A DNA stretch of 64,000 bases from Nonomuraea indica (lineage in GTDB: Bacteria > Actinomycetota > Actinomycetes > Streptosporangiales > Streptosporangiaceae). Shown piece by piece: positions 37,802 to 47,316 of this stretch. Position 1 is the stretch's first letter; every line of letters starts with the position of its first letter. The position numbers were made by a program, and so were the translations under genes. The stretch covers positions 423,280 to 487,279 of the forward strand of contig NZ_KZ559468.1 in NCBI RefSeq assembly GCF_002850745.1. The letters run 5' to 3'. The notes below the pieces were generated by a model. It saw nothing but the letters and a program-made list of their open reading frames with translations. It did no database searches and was not told where the DNA came from.

Positions 37802-37808
37802 CGCGATC

Positions 37809-39872
37809 ATGGCTTCTTCGATGTTCGACACCGTTCTCGTCGCCAACCGGGGCGAGATCGCGGTCCGGATCATCCGCACGCTGCGCGGGCTCGGCGTCAC
37901 CTCGGTGGCCGTGCACACCGCCTCCGACGCCGGGGCCAGGCACGTCCGCGACGCCGATCTCGCCCTGGAGATCCCCGGATACCTCGACGGCGAGGCGATC
38001 GTGGCGGCGGCCCGCGCGTCCGGGGCGCAGGCCGTCCACCCGGGCTACGGGTTCCTCGCCGAGAACGCCGCGTTCGCCAGGCGCTGCGCCGAGGCCGGGC
38101 TGGCGTTCGTCGGCCCGCCCCCGGACGCGATCGACGCGATGGGCGACAAGATCCGCGCCAAGGCGACCGTGTCGGCCGCCGGCGTCCCCGTCGTGCCCGG
38201 AGGCGCCGAGCCCGGTGACTCCCTGGAGGAGTGGACCGACTTCCCCGCCCTGATCAAGCCGTCGGCGGGCGGCGGCGGCAAGGGCATGGTGCTGGTCCGC
38301 GCCGCCTCGGAGTTGCCCGCCGCGCTGGAGTCGGCCCGCCGCACGGCGCGGGCGGCGTTCGGCGACGGCACGCTGCTCATCGAACGCTACGTCGCCGACC
38401 CCCGGCACATCGAGATCCAGGTGCTGGCCGACGCCCATGGCAACACCGTCCACCTGGGCGAACGCGAGTGCAGCCTGCAACGCCGCCACCAGAAGATCGT
38501 CGAAGAGGCCCCGTCGCCGTTCGTGACCGAGGAGACGCGGGCCGCGATGGGCGCCGCGGCGGTGGAGGCGGCCCGTGCCGTGGGCTACACCGGGGCGGGC
38601 ACGGTCGAGTTCATCGTGGACGGCACGACCGGCGCCTACCACTTCATGGAGATGAACACCCGCCTGCAGGTGGAGCACCCGGTCACCGAGCTGGTCACCG
38701 GTCTCGACCTGGTGGAGCTGCAGCTCCGGGTGGCCGCGGGCGAGCCGCTCCCGTTCGCCCAGGACGACGTGCGGCTGCGCGGGCACGCCGTCGAGGCGCG
38801 CGTGTACGCCGAGGACCCCGCCCGCGGGTTCCTGCCGACGGGCGGCCCGATCCTGGCGCTCCACGAGCCCGCGAACGGGTCCGGCGTCCGCGTCGACTCC
38901 GGGGTGGCCGAGGGCGGGGTCGTGGGCAGCGAGTTCGACCCGATGCTGGCCAAGGTGATCGCCTGGGCTCCGTCCCGGGAGGAGGCGCTGCGGCGGCTCG
39001 ACCGGGCGCTCGCCGACACCGTGCTGCTCGGCGTGACCACGAACGTCCCGTTCCTGCGCGGCCTTCTCGTCCACCCGGCCGTACGGGCCGGTCACCTCGA
39101 CACCGGGCTGGTCGAGCGGATCCTGCCCGACGTCGTGCCGGCGGTGGAGACGCCCGGCGACGTGCTGGCCGCCGCCGCCCTCGCCTTCCACGCCCTGCCC
39201 CAGGGCGCCGACCCGTGGGAGGTCACCGACGGCTGGCGCGTCGGCGAGCCGGCATGGACGACGTGGCGGCTGGAGACCCGCGACGGCGTGCACGCCGTCC
39301 AACTGCGCGGCCTGCCGCACCGGGGCGCCGAGGTGCGCGTCCTCGGGGACGCGGCGGCGTCCGGCGTGTCGGCCTCGGACCCGGCGCTCACCGGCGAGCC
39401 GGTCGTCCCGCCCGTCCCGGCCAGGATCCGGCAGGACGGGTCCCGCCTGGCCGTCACCCTCGCCGGCCGCACCACCCACTACGTCCAGGCCCGCCACGGC
39501 GACACGCTCTGGCTCGGCCGGGACGGCGCGGCCTGGGCCGTCACCCGCCACCTCATCGGCGACCCGGGCGACCGGCCCGGCGCGGCCGGGGCCGGCGACG
39601 GCGTGGTGCGCAGCCCCATGCCCGGCACCGTCCTCGTCGTCAAGGCGCAGGCGGGCGAGCAGGTGGACGAGGGCCAGCCGCTGGTCATCGTGGAGGCCAT
39701 GAAGATGGAGCACACCGTCACCGCGCCGGTCGGCGGCGTGGTCGCCGAGCTGCCCGTCCAGGCGGGCCAGCCGGTCGACATGGACGCCGTCCTCGCCGTC
39801 GTCACCCCCGCCGCCGCGAACCCCGGCGCCGGCCCCGCCGTCGACCCTGCCGTCACCGGAGAGGAAGGCTGA
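37809..39872 (+). CDS. accA1: Methylcrotonyl-CoA carboxylase alpha (biotin carboxylase/BCCP)
   Basis: 687 residues from ATG 37809. Biotin carboxylase is ~1-445: VLVANRGEIAVRIIRTLRGL, AVHPGYGFLAENAAFA, ATP loop KPSAGGGGKGMVLV, ECSLQRRHQKIVEEAPS and MEMNTRLQVEHPVTEL. A linking domain follows, and the biotinyl domain lies at the end with EAMKMEHT, biotin on Lys ~632. It carboxylates biotin with ATP and bicarbonate for the beta subunit encoded just before. The C-terminal ~20 residues are an Ala/Pro tail. It ends 2 nt before the HMG-CoA lyase start. Confidence 0.93.
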   Translation: MASSMFDTVLVANRGEIAVRIIRTLRGLGVTSVAVHTASDAGARHVRDADLALEIPGYLDGEAIVAAARASGAQAVHPGYGFLAENAAFARRCAEAGLAFVGPPPDAIDAMGDKIRAKATVSAAGVPVVPGGAEPGDSLEEWTDFPALIKPSAGGGGKGMVLVRAASELPAALESARRTARAAFGDGTLLIERYVADPRHIEIQVLADAHGNTVHLGERECSLQRRHQKIVEEAPSPFVTEETRAAMGAAAVEAARAVGYTGAGTVEFIVDGTTGAYHFMEMNTRLQVEHPVTELVTGLDLVELQLRVAAGEPLPFAQDDVRLRGHAVEARVYAEDPARGFLPTGGPILALHEPANGSGVRVDSGVAEGGVVGSEFDPMLAKVIAWAPSREEALRRLDRALADTVLLGVTTNVPFLRGLLVHPAVRAGHLDTGLVERILPDVVPAVETPGDVLAAAALAFHALPQGADPWEVTDGWRVGEPAWTTWRLETRDGVHAVQLRGLPHRGAEVRVLGDAAASGVSASDPALTGEPVVPPVPARIRQDGSRLAVTLAGRTTHYVQARHGDTLWLGRDGAAWAVTRHLIGDPGDRPGAAGAGDGVVRSPMPGTVLVVKAQAGEQVDEGQPLVIVEAMKMEHTVTAPVGGVVAELPVQAGQPVDMDAVLAVVTPAAANPGAGPAVDPAVTGEEG

Positions 39873-39873
39873 G

Positions 39874-40785
39874 ATGCGCCGCCCGTACCCGCTGGAGGGA
39901 CTCCCGCACCACGTCACCGTCTACGAGGTCGGCCCGCGCGACGGCCTGCAGAACGAGCCGGTGACCGTGCCGGCCGAGGTGAAGGCGGAGTTCATCGACC
40001 GGCTGGCCGACGCGGGGCACAAGGTGATCGAGGCGACCAGCTTCGTCCACCCGAAGTGGGTGCCCCAGCTCGCCGACGCCGAGGAACTGCTCGGCCGGCT
40101 CGACCGCAGGCCCGGCGTCCGCTACCCGGTGCTGGTGCCGAACGAGCGCGGCCTCGACCGGGCGCTGGCGCACGGCGTGGACGAGATCGCGGTGTTCGCC
40201 AGCGCCACCGAGACGTTCGCCGCCAAGAACCTCAACCGCAGTCTGGAGAGCCAGTTCGACATGTTCGAGCCGGTGGTCGCCCGGGCGCTGGAGGCGGGGG
40301 TGCGGGTGCGGGCGTACGTGTCGATGTGCTTCGGCGACCCGTGGGAGGGGCCGACGCCCGTCGCCCAGGTGGTCTCCGTGGGGCGGCGGCTGCTCGGGCT
40401 CGGCTGCTACGAGCTGTCGCTCGGCGACACCATCGGCGTCGCCACGCCGGGCCACGTGACCGACCTGATCGAGGCGTTCGACGCGCCCGACCGGCTCGCC
40501 GTGCACTTCCACGACACCTACGGCCAAGCCCTCGCCAACACCCTCGCCGCGCTCCGGGCGGGCGTCACCACCGTCGACGCCTCCACGGGCGGCATCGGCG
40601 GCTGCCCGTACGCGGAGTCGGCCACCGGCAACCTCGCCACCGAGGACCTCGTCTGGATGCTGCACGGCCTGGGCATCGAGACCGGCCTCGACCTCGACCG
40701 GCTCGTGGCCACCAGCACCTGGCTGGCCGGCCTGCTCGGCCGGCCCAGCCCCTCCCGCGTCGTCCAGGCCCTGTCGAAAGGCTGA
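39874..40785 (+). CDS. hmgL: Hydroxymethylglutaryl-CoA lyase
   Basis: 303 residues from ATG 39874. This HMGL-like barrel has VTVYEVGPRDGLQNE (metal Asp, Arg), EATSFVHPKWVPQLADAEEL, FHDTYGQALANTL (metal His) and the diagnostic loop GGIGGCPYAESATGNLATED with the active-site Cys. It splits HMG-CoA to acetyl-CoA and acetoacetate, the last step of leucine breakdown. Tightly packed with its neighbours, hence co-transcribed. The 3-methylglutaconyl-CoA hydratase needed between MCC and this enzyme is not in the operon. Confidence 0.93.
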   Translation: MRRPYPLEGLPHHVTVYEVGPRDGLQNEPVTVPAEVKAEFIDRLADAGHKVIEATSFVHPKWVPQLADAEELLGRLDRRPGVRYPVLVPNERGLDRALAHGVDEIAVFASATETFAAKNLNRSLESQFDMFEPVVARALEAGVRVRAYVSMCFGDPWEGPTPVAQVVSVGRRLLGLGCYELSLGDTIGVATPGHVTDLIEAFDAPDRLAVHFHDTYGQALANTLAALRAGVTTVDASTGGIGGCPYAESATGNLATEDLVWMLHGLGIETGLDLDRLVATSTWLAGLLGRPSPSRVVQALSKG

Positions 40786-40790
40786 CCATC

Positions 40791-41927
40791 ATGCTCACCT
40801 CCGAGTACGAAGAGCTGCGCAAGACCGTCGAGGCGTTCGCCCGCGACGTCGTCGCCCCCGTGATCGGCGACTACTACGAGCGCGAGGAGTTCCCGTACGA
40901 CATCGTGCGGCAGATGGGGGCGATGGGCCTGTTCGGGCTGCCGCTGCCGGAGGAGCACGGCGGGATGGGCGGCGACTACTTCGCGCTCTGCCTGGCGCTG
41001 GAGGAGCTGGCCCGCGTCGACTCCAGCGTGGCGATCACGCTGGAGGCCGCCGTGTCGCTCGGCGCGATGCCGATCTACCGCTACGGCACGCCGGCCCAGC
41101 GGGAGGAGTGGCTGCCCCGGCTGGCCACGGGCGAGCTGCTGGGCGCTTTCGGCCTGACCGAGCCCGGCGGCGGCTCCGACGTGCCCGGCGGCATGCGCAC
41201 CACGGCCGTGCTGGACGGCGACGAATGGGTGATCAACGGGACGAAGGCGTTCATCACCAACTCCGGCACCGACATCACCGGCGTGGTCGCCGTGGCGGCG
41301 CTCACCGGCGAGCGGGAGATCTCCACCATCCTCGTGCCGAGCGGCACGCCCGGCTTCACCGTGTCGAAGAAGTACTCCAAGGTCGGCTGGAACGCCTCCG
41401 ACACCAGGGAACTGTCCTTCGCCGACTGCCGGGTGCCCGCCGCCAACCTGCTGGGCGAGCGCGGGCGCGGCTACGCGCAGTTCCTGCGCACGCTCGACGA
41501 GGGCCGCGTCGCGATCGCCGCCCTGGGCGTCGGCCTGGCCCAGGGGTGCGTGGACGAGTGCGTGCGCTACGTCAGGGACCGCAAGGCGTTCGGTCACCCG
41601 ATCGGCCACTACCAGGCCATCCAGTTCAAGATCGCCGACATGGAGGCGCGGGCCCACACCGCCCGGCTGGCCTACTACCACGCGGCGGAGAAGCTGGTGG
41701 CGGGGCAGGCGTTCAAGAAGGAGGCGGCGATCGCCAAGCTCGTCTCCTCCAACGCCGCCATGGACAACGCGCGGGACGCGACGCAGATCTTCGGCGGCTA
41801 CGGGTTCATGAACGAGTTCCCGGTCGGCCGGTTCTACCGCGACGCCAAGATCCTGGAGATCGGCGAGGGCACCAGCGAGGTGCAGCGCATGCTCATCGCC
41901 CGCCAGCTGGGGCTCGGCGACCTGTGA
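40791..41927 (+). CDS. acdH: Acyl-CoA dehydrogenase, isovaleryl/short branched-chain type
   Basis: 378 residues from ATG 40791. The acyl-CoA dehydrogenase fold shows AFGLTEPGGGSD (FAD/substrate loop), KAFITNSGTDITG, DRKAFGHPIGHYQAIQFKIA and FGGYGFMNEFPVGRFYRDAK. ILEIGEGTSEVQRMLIARQL has Glu in the SCAD/MCAD catalytic position, where true isovaleryl-CoA dehydrogenases usually have Ala/Gly. By operon context it should oxidise isovaleryl-CoA to 3-methylcrotonyl-CoA, but the base position matches short/branched-chain enzymes such as Streptomyces AcdH, so a broader substrate range is likely. Confidence 0.9.
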   Translation: MLTSEYEELRKTVEAFARDVVAPVIGDYYEREEFPYDIVRQMGAMGLFGLPLPEEHGGMGGDYFALCLALEELARVDSSVAITLEAAVSLGAMPIYRYGTPAQREEWLPRLATGELLGAFGLTEPGGGSDVPGGMRTTAVLDGDEWVINGTKAFITNSGTDITGVVAVAALTGEREISTILVPSGTPGFTVSKKYSKVGWNASDTRELSFADCRVPAANLLGERGRGYAQFLRTLDEGRVAIAALGVGLAQGCVDECVRYVRDRKAFGHPIGHYQAIQFKIADMEARAHTARLAYYHAAEKLVAGQAFKKEAAIAKLVSSNAAMDNARDATQIFGGYGFMNEFPVGRFYRDAKILEIGEGTSEVQRMLIARQLGLGDL

Positions 41928-41985
41928 CCCGCACGGAGTAGCGGACACAGGGACAGCGGCGCCGGGACCTTGCGCGCCTGGACAG

Positions 41986-42010
41986 GCCGCCGGCGTTCGC
42001 CCCCGGCGGC
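41986..42010. terminator. Hairpin terminator between convergent genes
   Basis: An 8-bp stem GCCGCCGG (41986-41993)/CCGGCGGC (42003-42010) lies between the acyl-CoA dehydrogenase and the DUF402 gene. Confidence 0.55.
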
Positions 42011-42023
42011 AGGCCGGAGGCGA

Positions 42024-42536
42024 TCACGCCCGCGGTGGGCCGGGGGCGCGGTCGAGCCAGGCCGTGTGCGCGCCGCCGAACGGGCCCTCGCGGCGTTCGA
42101 CGGCGGCCAGCAGCCACCGGGCCGTGTCCTGCGCCCGCGCCACCGTGTCGGCCGGGTAGCCGAGAGCGACCCGGTGCTCGGCGAACTCGTCCTCGTCGTC
42201 GAGGATCAGCGTGCCCTCGCGCGTCAGGATGACGTCCAGGTCCAGGTCGACCATGGTGACCTCGCCGTCGCGCCACCGCGGCACCGTCGTGACGTCCACG
42301 TACAGCTCGTACGGGTGCGGCGGCGTGTGGAACGTGGCCGTCCACCAGCCGTCACGCGGGAAGAGCATGACGATCGCGGTCTCCCAGGCGACCGGCGGCT
42401 CGGCGCCCTTGCTGGCGAGCGTGCCGGCGGGGACCGACACCCACGCGCCGTGCTCGTCCTCGCCGAGAAGCGTTCCGGGATGGTGCCAGTGCAGGGCGCC
42501 GTCGTACTTCGTGTACACCACCTTGATCTGCGTCAC
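42024..42536 (-). CDS. DUF402 family protein
   Basis: 170 residues from GTG 42536. The DUF402 core reads HPYELYVDVTTVPRWRDGEV, VDLDLDVILTREG, LILDDEDEFAEHRVALGYP, with the conserved acidic residues expected to bind a metal. Proteins with this fold include nucleoside tri/diphosphate phosphatases and an RNA-binding domain (family knowledge). This one stands alone and the substrate is unknown. The last ~15 residues are a non-conserved tail. It is divergent from the large LuxR regulator. Confidence 0.8.
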   Translation of the reverse strand: MTQIKVVYTKYDGALHWHHPGTLLGEDEHGAWVSVPAGTLASKGAEPPVAWETAIVMLFPRDGWWTATFHTPPHPYELYVDVTTVPRWRDGEVTMVDLDLDVILTREGTLILDDEDEFAEHRVALGYPADTVARAQDTARWLLAAVERREGPFGGAHTAWLDRAPGPPRA

Positions 42537-42763
42537 GCGGGCACGCTACCGAACCCGGGCGCGGCCGGTGGCCCCGACGCCGGCGGGACGCGGCGGCGAC
42601 GCGGCGGGGTGGGGCGCGGGTGCGTGCACTGCGGTGGGGATGCGGGGCGGTGGCGATGCGCTGAAGGCGGCGCACTGCGGTGGGAATGCGGCGCTACCGC
42701 GGTGCGGTGGGGGTGCGGTGGGCTGGCGTGCGGGCGATCCTGTCGGGGCGGGATGGCATCCTT

Positions 42764-45700
42764 GTGACCGTGACGATCCACACGGTGAGCCCGGTGTTCG
42801 CCGGCCGGGACGGCGAGCTGACCGTGCTCGGCGAGGCGCTGGCCCGCGCACGGGCGGGCGCCTCCTCCACCGTGCTCGTCGGCGGGGAGGCCGGCGTCGG
42901 CAAGACACGGCTGGTCCAGGAGTTCGCGCAGCGCGCCGGCGACGCCCTGGTGCTCGTCGGCGGCTGCCTGGAGCTGGGCACCGACGGCCTGCCGTTCGCG
43001 CCGTTCAGCGCCGTGCTGCGCGGCCTGGTGCGCAGCCGCGGCCGTGACGGCGTCGCCGCGCTCGTGCCCGGCGGCCACACCCGGGGGCTCGCCCGGCTGC
43101 TGCCGGGTTTCGGCGAGCCCGACAAGGACGGCCCGGAGGCGCGCGCCCGGCTGTTCGAGCAGATGCTCGGCCTGCTGGAGCGGCTCGCCGAGGACCAGCC
43201 GACCGTCCTCGTCATCGAGGACGCCCACTGGGCCGACCGCTCCACCCGTGACCTGCTGTCCTTCCTGGTGCGCTACCAACGCTCCGACGCCCGGCTGCTC
43301 CTCCTCGTCACCTACCGCTCCGACGAGCTGCACCGCGCCCACCCGCTGCGCCCGCTGCTGGCCGAGCTGGCCCGGGCCGGCGGGGTGAGCAGACTGGAGC
43401 TGCGCAGGCTGACCCGCCGTGAGGTGGTCGCGCAGGCGGCCGGCATCCTCGACCGCGAGCCGTCCGCCGCCGACATCGAGCTGATCTACGAGCGGAGCGA
43501 GGGCAACCCGCTGTTCGTCGAGGCGCTGCTGGGCGAGTCCGGCGGCGACACGCTGCCCGAGTCGCTGCGCGACCTGCTGCTGGCGGGGGTCGAGCGGCTC
43601 CCGGAGGAGACCCAGGAACTGCTGCGGGTGGCCAGCGCGGGTGGCCAGCGCATCGAGCACGACCTGCTCATCGCCGTCACCGGTCTCGACGACGGCGCCC
43701 TGTCCACCGAGCTGCGCCCCGCCGTCGCCGGCAACGTCCTCGTGGTCGACGGCGAGGGCTACGCGTTCCGCCACGCGCTCATCCGCGAGGCCCTCCACGA
43801 CGACCTGCTGCCGGGCGAGCACACGCGCCTGCACACCCGCTTCGCCGAGGCCATCGCCCGCGACCCGTCCCTGCTGCCCGAGCCGCGCGGCGCGATCGAG
43901 CTGGCCCACCACTGGCATGCCGCCCACGACGCCACCTCGGCGCTGGTCAGCGCCTGGCAGGCCGCCGCCGCGGCGCGCAGGTCCGCCGCCTACGGCGAGC
44001 AGCTGCGGATGCTGTCCCGGGTGCTGGAGCTCTGGGGCCAGGTGCCCGACGCGGCGGAGCGCATCGGCCGCGATCTCGTCGACGTGCTCGAGCAGGCCGC
44101 CACGGTCGCCCATGTGGCGGGCGAGTTCGAGCGCGGCATCGCGCTGGCCGGGGCAGCCATGGCCGAGATCGACCTCGGGAGCGACCCGATCAGGGCCGCC
44201 CGCCTGCTGCGCCGGCGCGGCATGATCCGCTACTCGCTCGGCAGGTTCGGCCATCTCGACGACCTGCGGCAGGCGGCCGCCCTGGTCGCCGACAGCGGGC
44301 CGGTCAAGCTGCGCGCCCAGGTGCTCGAAAACCTGGCGCGCATGCTGCACGATCCCGACACCTGGTCCGAGCGGATCGCCACCTCCCTGCGCGCCATCGA
44401 GCTGGCCCGCCAGGCGGGGGAGCCCGCCGTCGAGGCCAACGCCCTGATCGCGCTGACCTGGGCGCGCTGCCAGCGGTTCTCGCGGATCGACGAGGAGCTG
44501 GGCGGGTTCGCCGAGGTGCGGCGGCTCGCCCGCGCGGTCTCCCACACCTCCGCGCTGACGGCCGGAGCCATCTCCGAGTCCGACGTCCTGGAGGGCGCCG
44601 GCCGCCACGAGAGCGCGGCCCGAGTGGCCCGCGAGGGCATCGCGGAGGCGGAGCGGCACGGCCTGGCCCGCACCTCGGGCACCTTCCTGGCGATCAACCT
44701 CACCGAGCCGCTGGTCTCGCTCGGCCGCTGGGACGAGGCGCTGGAGGTCGTCGACCGCGCCCTCGACCACGTCCCGCCGCCGCCCACCCAGGCGAGCCTG
44801 CACGGCTTCGCCACCGACATCGCGCTGGCCCGCGGGCAGCTCGACCGGGCGGAGGAGCTGCACGACGCGGCCCGCCGCGTCCTGTCCCGCGGCCTGCACC
44901 GCGCCCAGAGCCTGCTGCCGCACGCGCGCCGGAAGGTCGCGCTGCTGGCCGCCCGGGGTCGCCTGGACGAGGCGCGGGAAGAGGCGGCACGCACGCTGCG
45001 TGAGCGTGACTTCATGGAGAGCCCGCGCTACTCGTGGCCGGTGCTGGTGACGTTCGCCCGGCTGGGCGGACCGCTGGTGCCGGAGCTGTGGTCGCTGGCG
45101 CGCCGGCTCGAGGTCGAGGGCGACCTGCAACGCGCCCAGTGGCTCACCTTCGCCGCCCTGACATGGCCCCTGGCCGCCGACGCCGCCGCTGACGCCGCGT
45201 CCCCTGACGCCGCGTCCGCCAACGCCAGCGCCGACGCCGCGTCCGCCAACGCGGTGTCCGCCTACGCCGACGCCGCGGATGCCGGAGCAGCCGCGGGCGC
45301 GTCCGCCGACGTGGGCGAGGGTGGGGCCGGGGCGCGGTGGCTCGCGGCGTGGGACGAGGCCGCGGCGGCCTGGGCGGCGCTCGGGCAGCCCTACTCCGAG
45401 GCCCGCGCTCTCGTGGACGCCGCGCGCGTGGCGCTCGCCCACGGCGACCGGCGGCAGGCGGCCGACCGGCTGGCCCGGTCGCGCGAGCTCGCCGACCGGC
45501 TCGGCGCGGCACCGCTGCTCGCCGAGCTGGACGACCTGTCCAGGCGCGCCGGCATTCCCTCCGGCACCGGTTCGGCCCGGCCCGGCGCCGGAGGAGGCTC
45601 CGGCGACGGCAGCGGGCCCGAGGCGGCCCCCGGTGGCCCCGCGCCGGCGCTGACGGCCCGGGAGCTGGAGGTGCTGCGGCTGGTGGCCGACGGGCGGAGC

Positions 45701-45847
45701 AACCGGGAGATCGCCGGTGAGCTGTTCATCGCGGTCAAGACCGTCAGCGTGCACGTCTCCAACATCCTGGCCAAGCTCGGCGTCGCCTCCCGCGGCGAAG
45801 CCGCCGCCACGGCCCACCGCCTCCACCTCTTCGACGGCGAGACGTAG
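42764..45847 (+). CDS. Large ATP-binding LuxR-family transcriptional regulator (LAL)
   Basis: About 1027 residues; GTG 42764 is chosen because PVFAGRDGELTVLGEAL is the usual LAL start. An AAA/STAND ATPase is present at ~10-330 with Walker A VGGEAGVGKTRLVQEF and Walker B VLVIEDAHWADRST. Helical repeats occupy ~380-900, including a Ala/Asp/Ser tract near 805-850 (low-complexity DNA 45175-45310). The C-terminal LuxR helix-turn-helix is LTARELEVLRLVADGRSNRE IAGELFIAVKTVSVHVSNIL. LAL proteins activate sugar-use or antibiotic pathways; the target is not evident here. The 3' end is the first unit of a 76-bp tandem array that continues past the stop. The upstream gap (42537-42763) holds degenerate GCACTGCGGTGGG repeats. 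Confidence 0.88.
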   Translation: MTVTIHTVSPVFAGRDGELTVLGEALARARAGASSTVLVGGEAGVGKTRLVQEFAQRAGDALVLVGGCLELGTDGLPFAPFSAVLRGLVRSRGRDGVAALVPGGHTRGLARLLPGFGEPDKDGPEARARLFEQMLGLLERLAEDQPTVLVIEDAHWADRSTRDLLSFLVRYQRSDARLLLLVTYRSDELHRAHPLRPLLAELARAGGVSRLELRRLTRREVVAQAAGILDREPSAADIELIYERSEGNPLFVEALLGESGGDTLPESLRDLLLAGVERLPEETQELLRVASAGGQRIEHDLLIAVTGLDDGALSTELRPAVAGNVLVVDGEGYAFRHALIREALHDDLLPGEHTRLHTRFAEAIARDPSLLPEPRGAIELAHHWHAAHDATSALVSAWQAAAAARRSAAYGEQLRMLSRVLELWGQVPDAAERIGRDLVDVLEQAATVAHVAGEFERGIALAGAAMAEIDLGSDPIRAARLLRRRGMIRYSLGRFGHLDDLRQAAALVADSGPVKLRAQVLENLARMLHDPDTWSERIATSLRAIELARQAGEPAVEANALIALTWARCQRFSRIDEELGGFAEVRRLARAVSHTSALTAGAISESDVLEGAGRHESAARVAREGIAEAERHGLARTSGTFLAINLTEPLVSLGRWDEALEVVDRALDHVPPPPTQASLHGFATDIALARGQLDRAEELHDAARRVLSRGLHRAQSLLPHARRKVALLAARGRLDEAREEAARTLRERDFMESPRYSWPVLVTFARLGGPLVPELWSLARRLEVEGDLQRAQWLTFAALTWPLAADAAADAASPDAASANASADAASANAVSAYADAADAGAAAGASADVGEGGAGARWLAAWDEAAAAWAALGQPYSEARALVDAARVALAHGDRRQAADRLARSRELADRLGAAPLLAELDDLSRRAGIPSGTGSARPGAGGGSGDGSGPEAAPGGPAPALTARELEVLRLVADGRSNREIAGELFIAVKTVSVHVSNILAKLGVASRGEAAATAHRLHLFDGET

Positions 45848-46184
45848 CCCGAGGCGCGGCAACGCCCCCTGGCGGGGGAGCGCCGTAGCGCATCGCCTTC
45901 ACCTCTTCGGCGGCGGGACGTGGGGCCGACGCGTGGCTACGACCGCTGGCGGGGGAGCGCTGTTGCGCGTCGCCTTCACCTCTTCGGCGGCGGGACGTGG
46001 GGCCGACGCGTGGCCTCGACCGCTGGAGGGGGAGCGCCGTAGCGCACCGCCCCACCTCTTGGACGGCGGGACGTAGACCGAGGCGTGGCTACGACCGCTG
46101 GCGGGGGAGCGTTGTCGCGCGTCGTCTTCACCTCTTCGGTGGCGGGACGTGGGGCCGACGCGTGGCTACGACCGCTGGCGGGGA
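45825..46184 (+). repeat. 76-77-bp tandem repeat array running out of the luxR-type gene
   Basis: Four full units begin at 45825, 45901, 45978 and 46054, and a partial fifth at 46130. Each starts ACCTCTT(C/G)G and contains GGCGGGACGT, CGCTGG and GGGGGAGCG. The first unit includes the last eight codons and stop of the regulator gene. The later ones echo the coding text for AHRLHLFDG (as AHRLHLFGG) but with shifted frames and stops. There are no spacers, so this is not CRISPR. The rest of the gap to 46365 holds a promoter-like TAGAGT near 46264 and the ribosome site AAGGAGA of the next gene. Confidence 0.85.
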
Positions 46185-46365
46185 GTGTCGGCCCCTGTCT
46201 GTCTGCGGGGATGGCTGATTCGGGGTGCTGGGTCGGGCGCCGCCGGTGATGATCGTGTTTCGGTAGAGTGGGGGCATGGTTTGACGTCTGCCCGCAGGCC
46301 GGGCACCTCCGTGGGCTCCTTCGTCCGCCCGTTCGTTCACGCCCCTGACGAAGGAGATTTCTGAG

Positions 46366-47304
46366 ATGAACACCTCGACGCCGATCGACGTCCCCGACGC
46401 GTTCGCCGCGTCCTACGGCGCGAACGGCGCCGCGGCGCGGGCCTGGCTCGCCGGCCTGCCCCGCCTCGGCGGTGACTTCCTGCGGCGCTGGGAGTTGCGG
46501 CCCGACGGTCCGGTGGCGCACGGCATGGCGTCCCTGGTTCTGCCCGTACGACGGGCCGACGGCACACCCGCCGTGCTCAAGCTGCAGCAGCCGCGCGAGG
46601 AGACCGCCGGCGTCGTGGCCGGGCTGCTGGCGTGGCGGGGAGACGGCATCGTCCGCCTGCTCGACCACGACGAGGAGAGCGGCACCCAGCTGCTCGAACG
46701 GCTGGACGCCGCCCGGCCGGCGTCCTCGGTGCCGGACGATCGCGCCGCCCTGCTGATCCTGGCCGAGCTGATGGCGCGGCTGTCGTCGGTGCCCGCGCCC
46801 GTGGGCGTGCGGACGCTGGCCGGGATCGCCGCCGCCATGCTGGAGCAGGCTCCGGCCGCGGTGCGGGCGCTGCGTGACCCCGCCGAACGGCGGCTCGTGC
46901 TCACCTGCGCGGCCGCCGTGGCCGAGCTGATCGGCGAGCCGGGCGACCGGCTGCTGCACTGGGACCTGCACGGCGGCAACGTCCTCGCGGGGGAGCGCGA
47001 ACCATGGCTGGCCATCGACCCCGAGCCGCTGGCCGGCGACCCCGGGTTCGAGCTGTTGCCGGCGCTCGACGACCGCTGGGACGCGGTGACGGCGACGGGT
47101 GACGTCACCGGCGCGGTGCTCCGGCGGTTCGACCTGCTGACCGAGGTGGTCGGACTGGACCGGCAGCGGGCGACCGGCTGGACGCTCGGCCGTGTCCTGC
47201 AGAACGCGCTGTGGGACATCGAGGACGGCAGGACCGCGCTCGAACCGTCACAGGTGGCCATCGCCACGGCCCTGCTGACCCGTTCGGGGCCGCACCGGCT
47301 CTGA
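46366..47304 (+). CDS. APH(6)/hydroxyurea-type antibiotic kinase homologue
   Basis: 312 residues from ATG 46366 with GAAGGAGA upstream. The pattern is that of the aminoglycoside/hydroxyurea resistance kinase family (streptomycin 6-phosphotransferase group): VPDAFAASYGANGAAARAWL at the N-terminus, PAVLKLQQP (ATP Lys), RLLHWDLHGGNVLAGER (catalytic Asp and Asn) and WLAIDPEPLAGDPGFELLPA (metal Asp). It may modify an aminoglycoside-like compound or a metabolite; resistance is not demonstrated by sequence. No antibiotic cluster is nearby. It is convergent with the DUF4132 gene. Confidence 0.85.
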   Translation: MNTSTPIDVPDAFAASYGANGAAARAWLAGLPRLGGDFLRRWELRPDGPVAHGMASLVLPVRRADGTPAVLKLQQPREETAGVVAGLLAWRGDGIVRLLDHDEESGTQLLERLDAARPASSVPDDRAALLILAELMARLSSVPAPVGVRTLAGIAAAMLEQAPAAVRALRDPAERRLVLTCAAAVAELIGEPGDRLLHWDLHGGNVLAGEREPWLAIDPEPLAGDPGFELLPALDDRWDAVTATGDVTGAVLRRFDLLTEVVGLDRQRATGWTLGRVLQNALWDIEDGRTALEPSQVAIATALLTRSGPHRL

Positions 47305-47316
47305 GCGCTCGCTGAC

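Noticed and set aside
45825..46184. Regular repeats that could suggest CRISPR
   Set aside because: Units abut directly with no spacers, are 76 bp long, and derive from the adjacent gene end.
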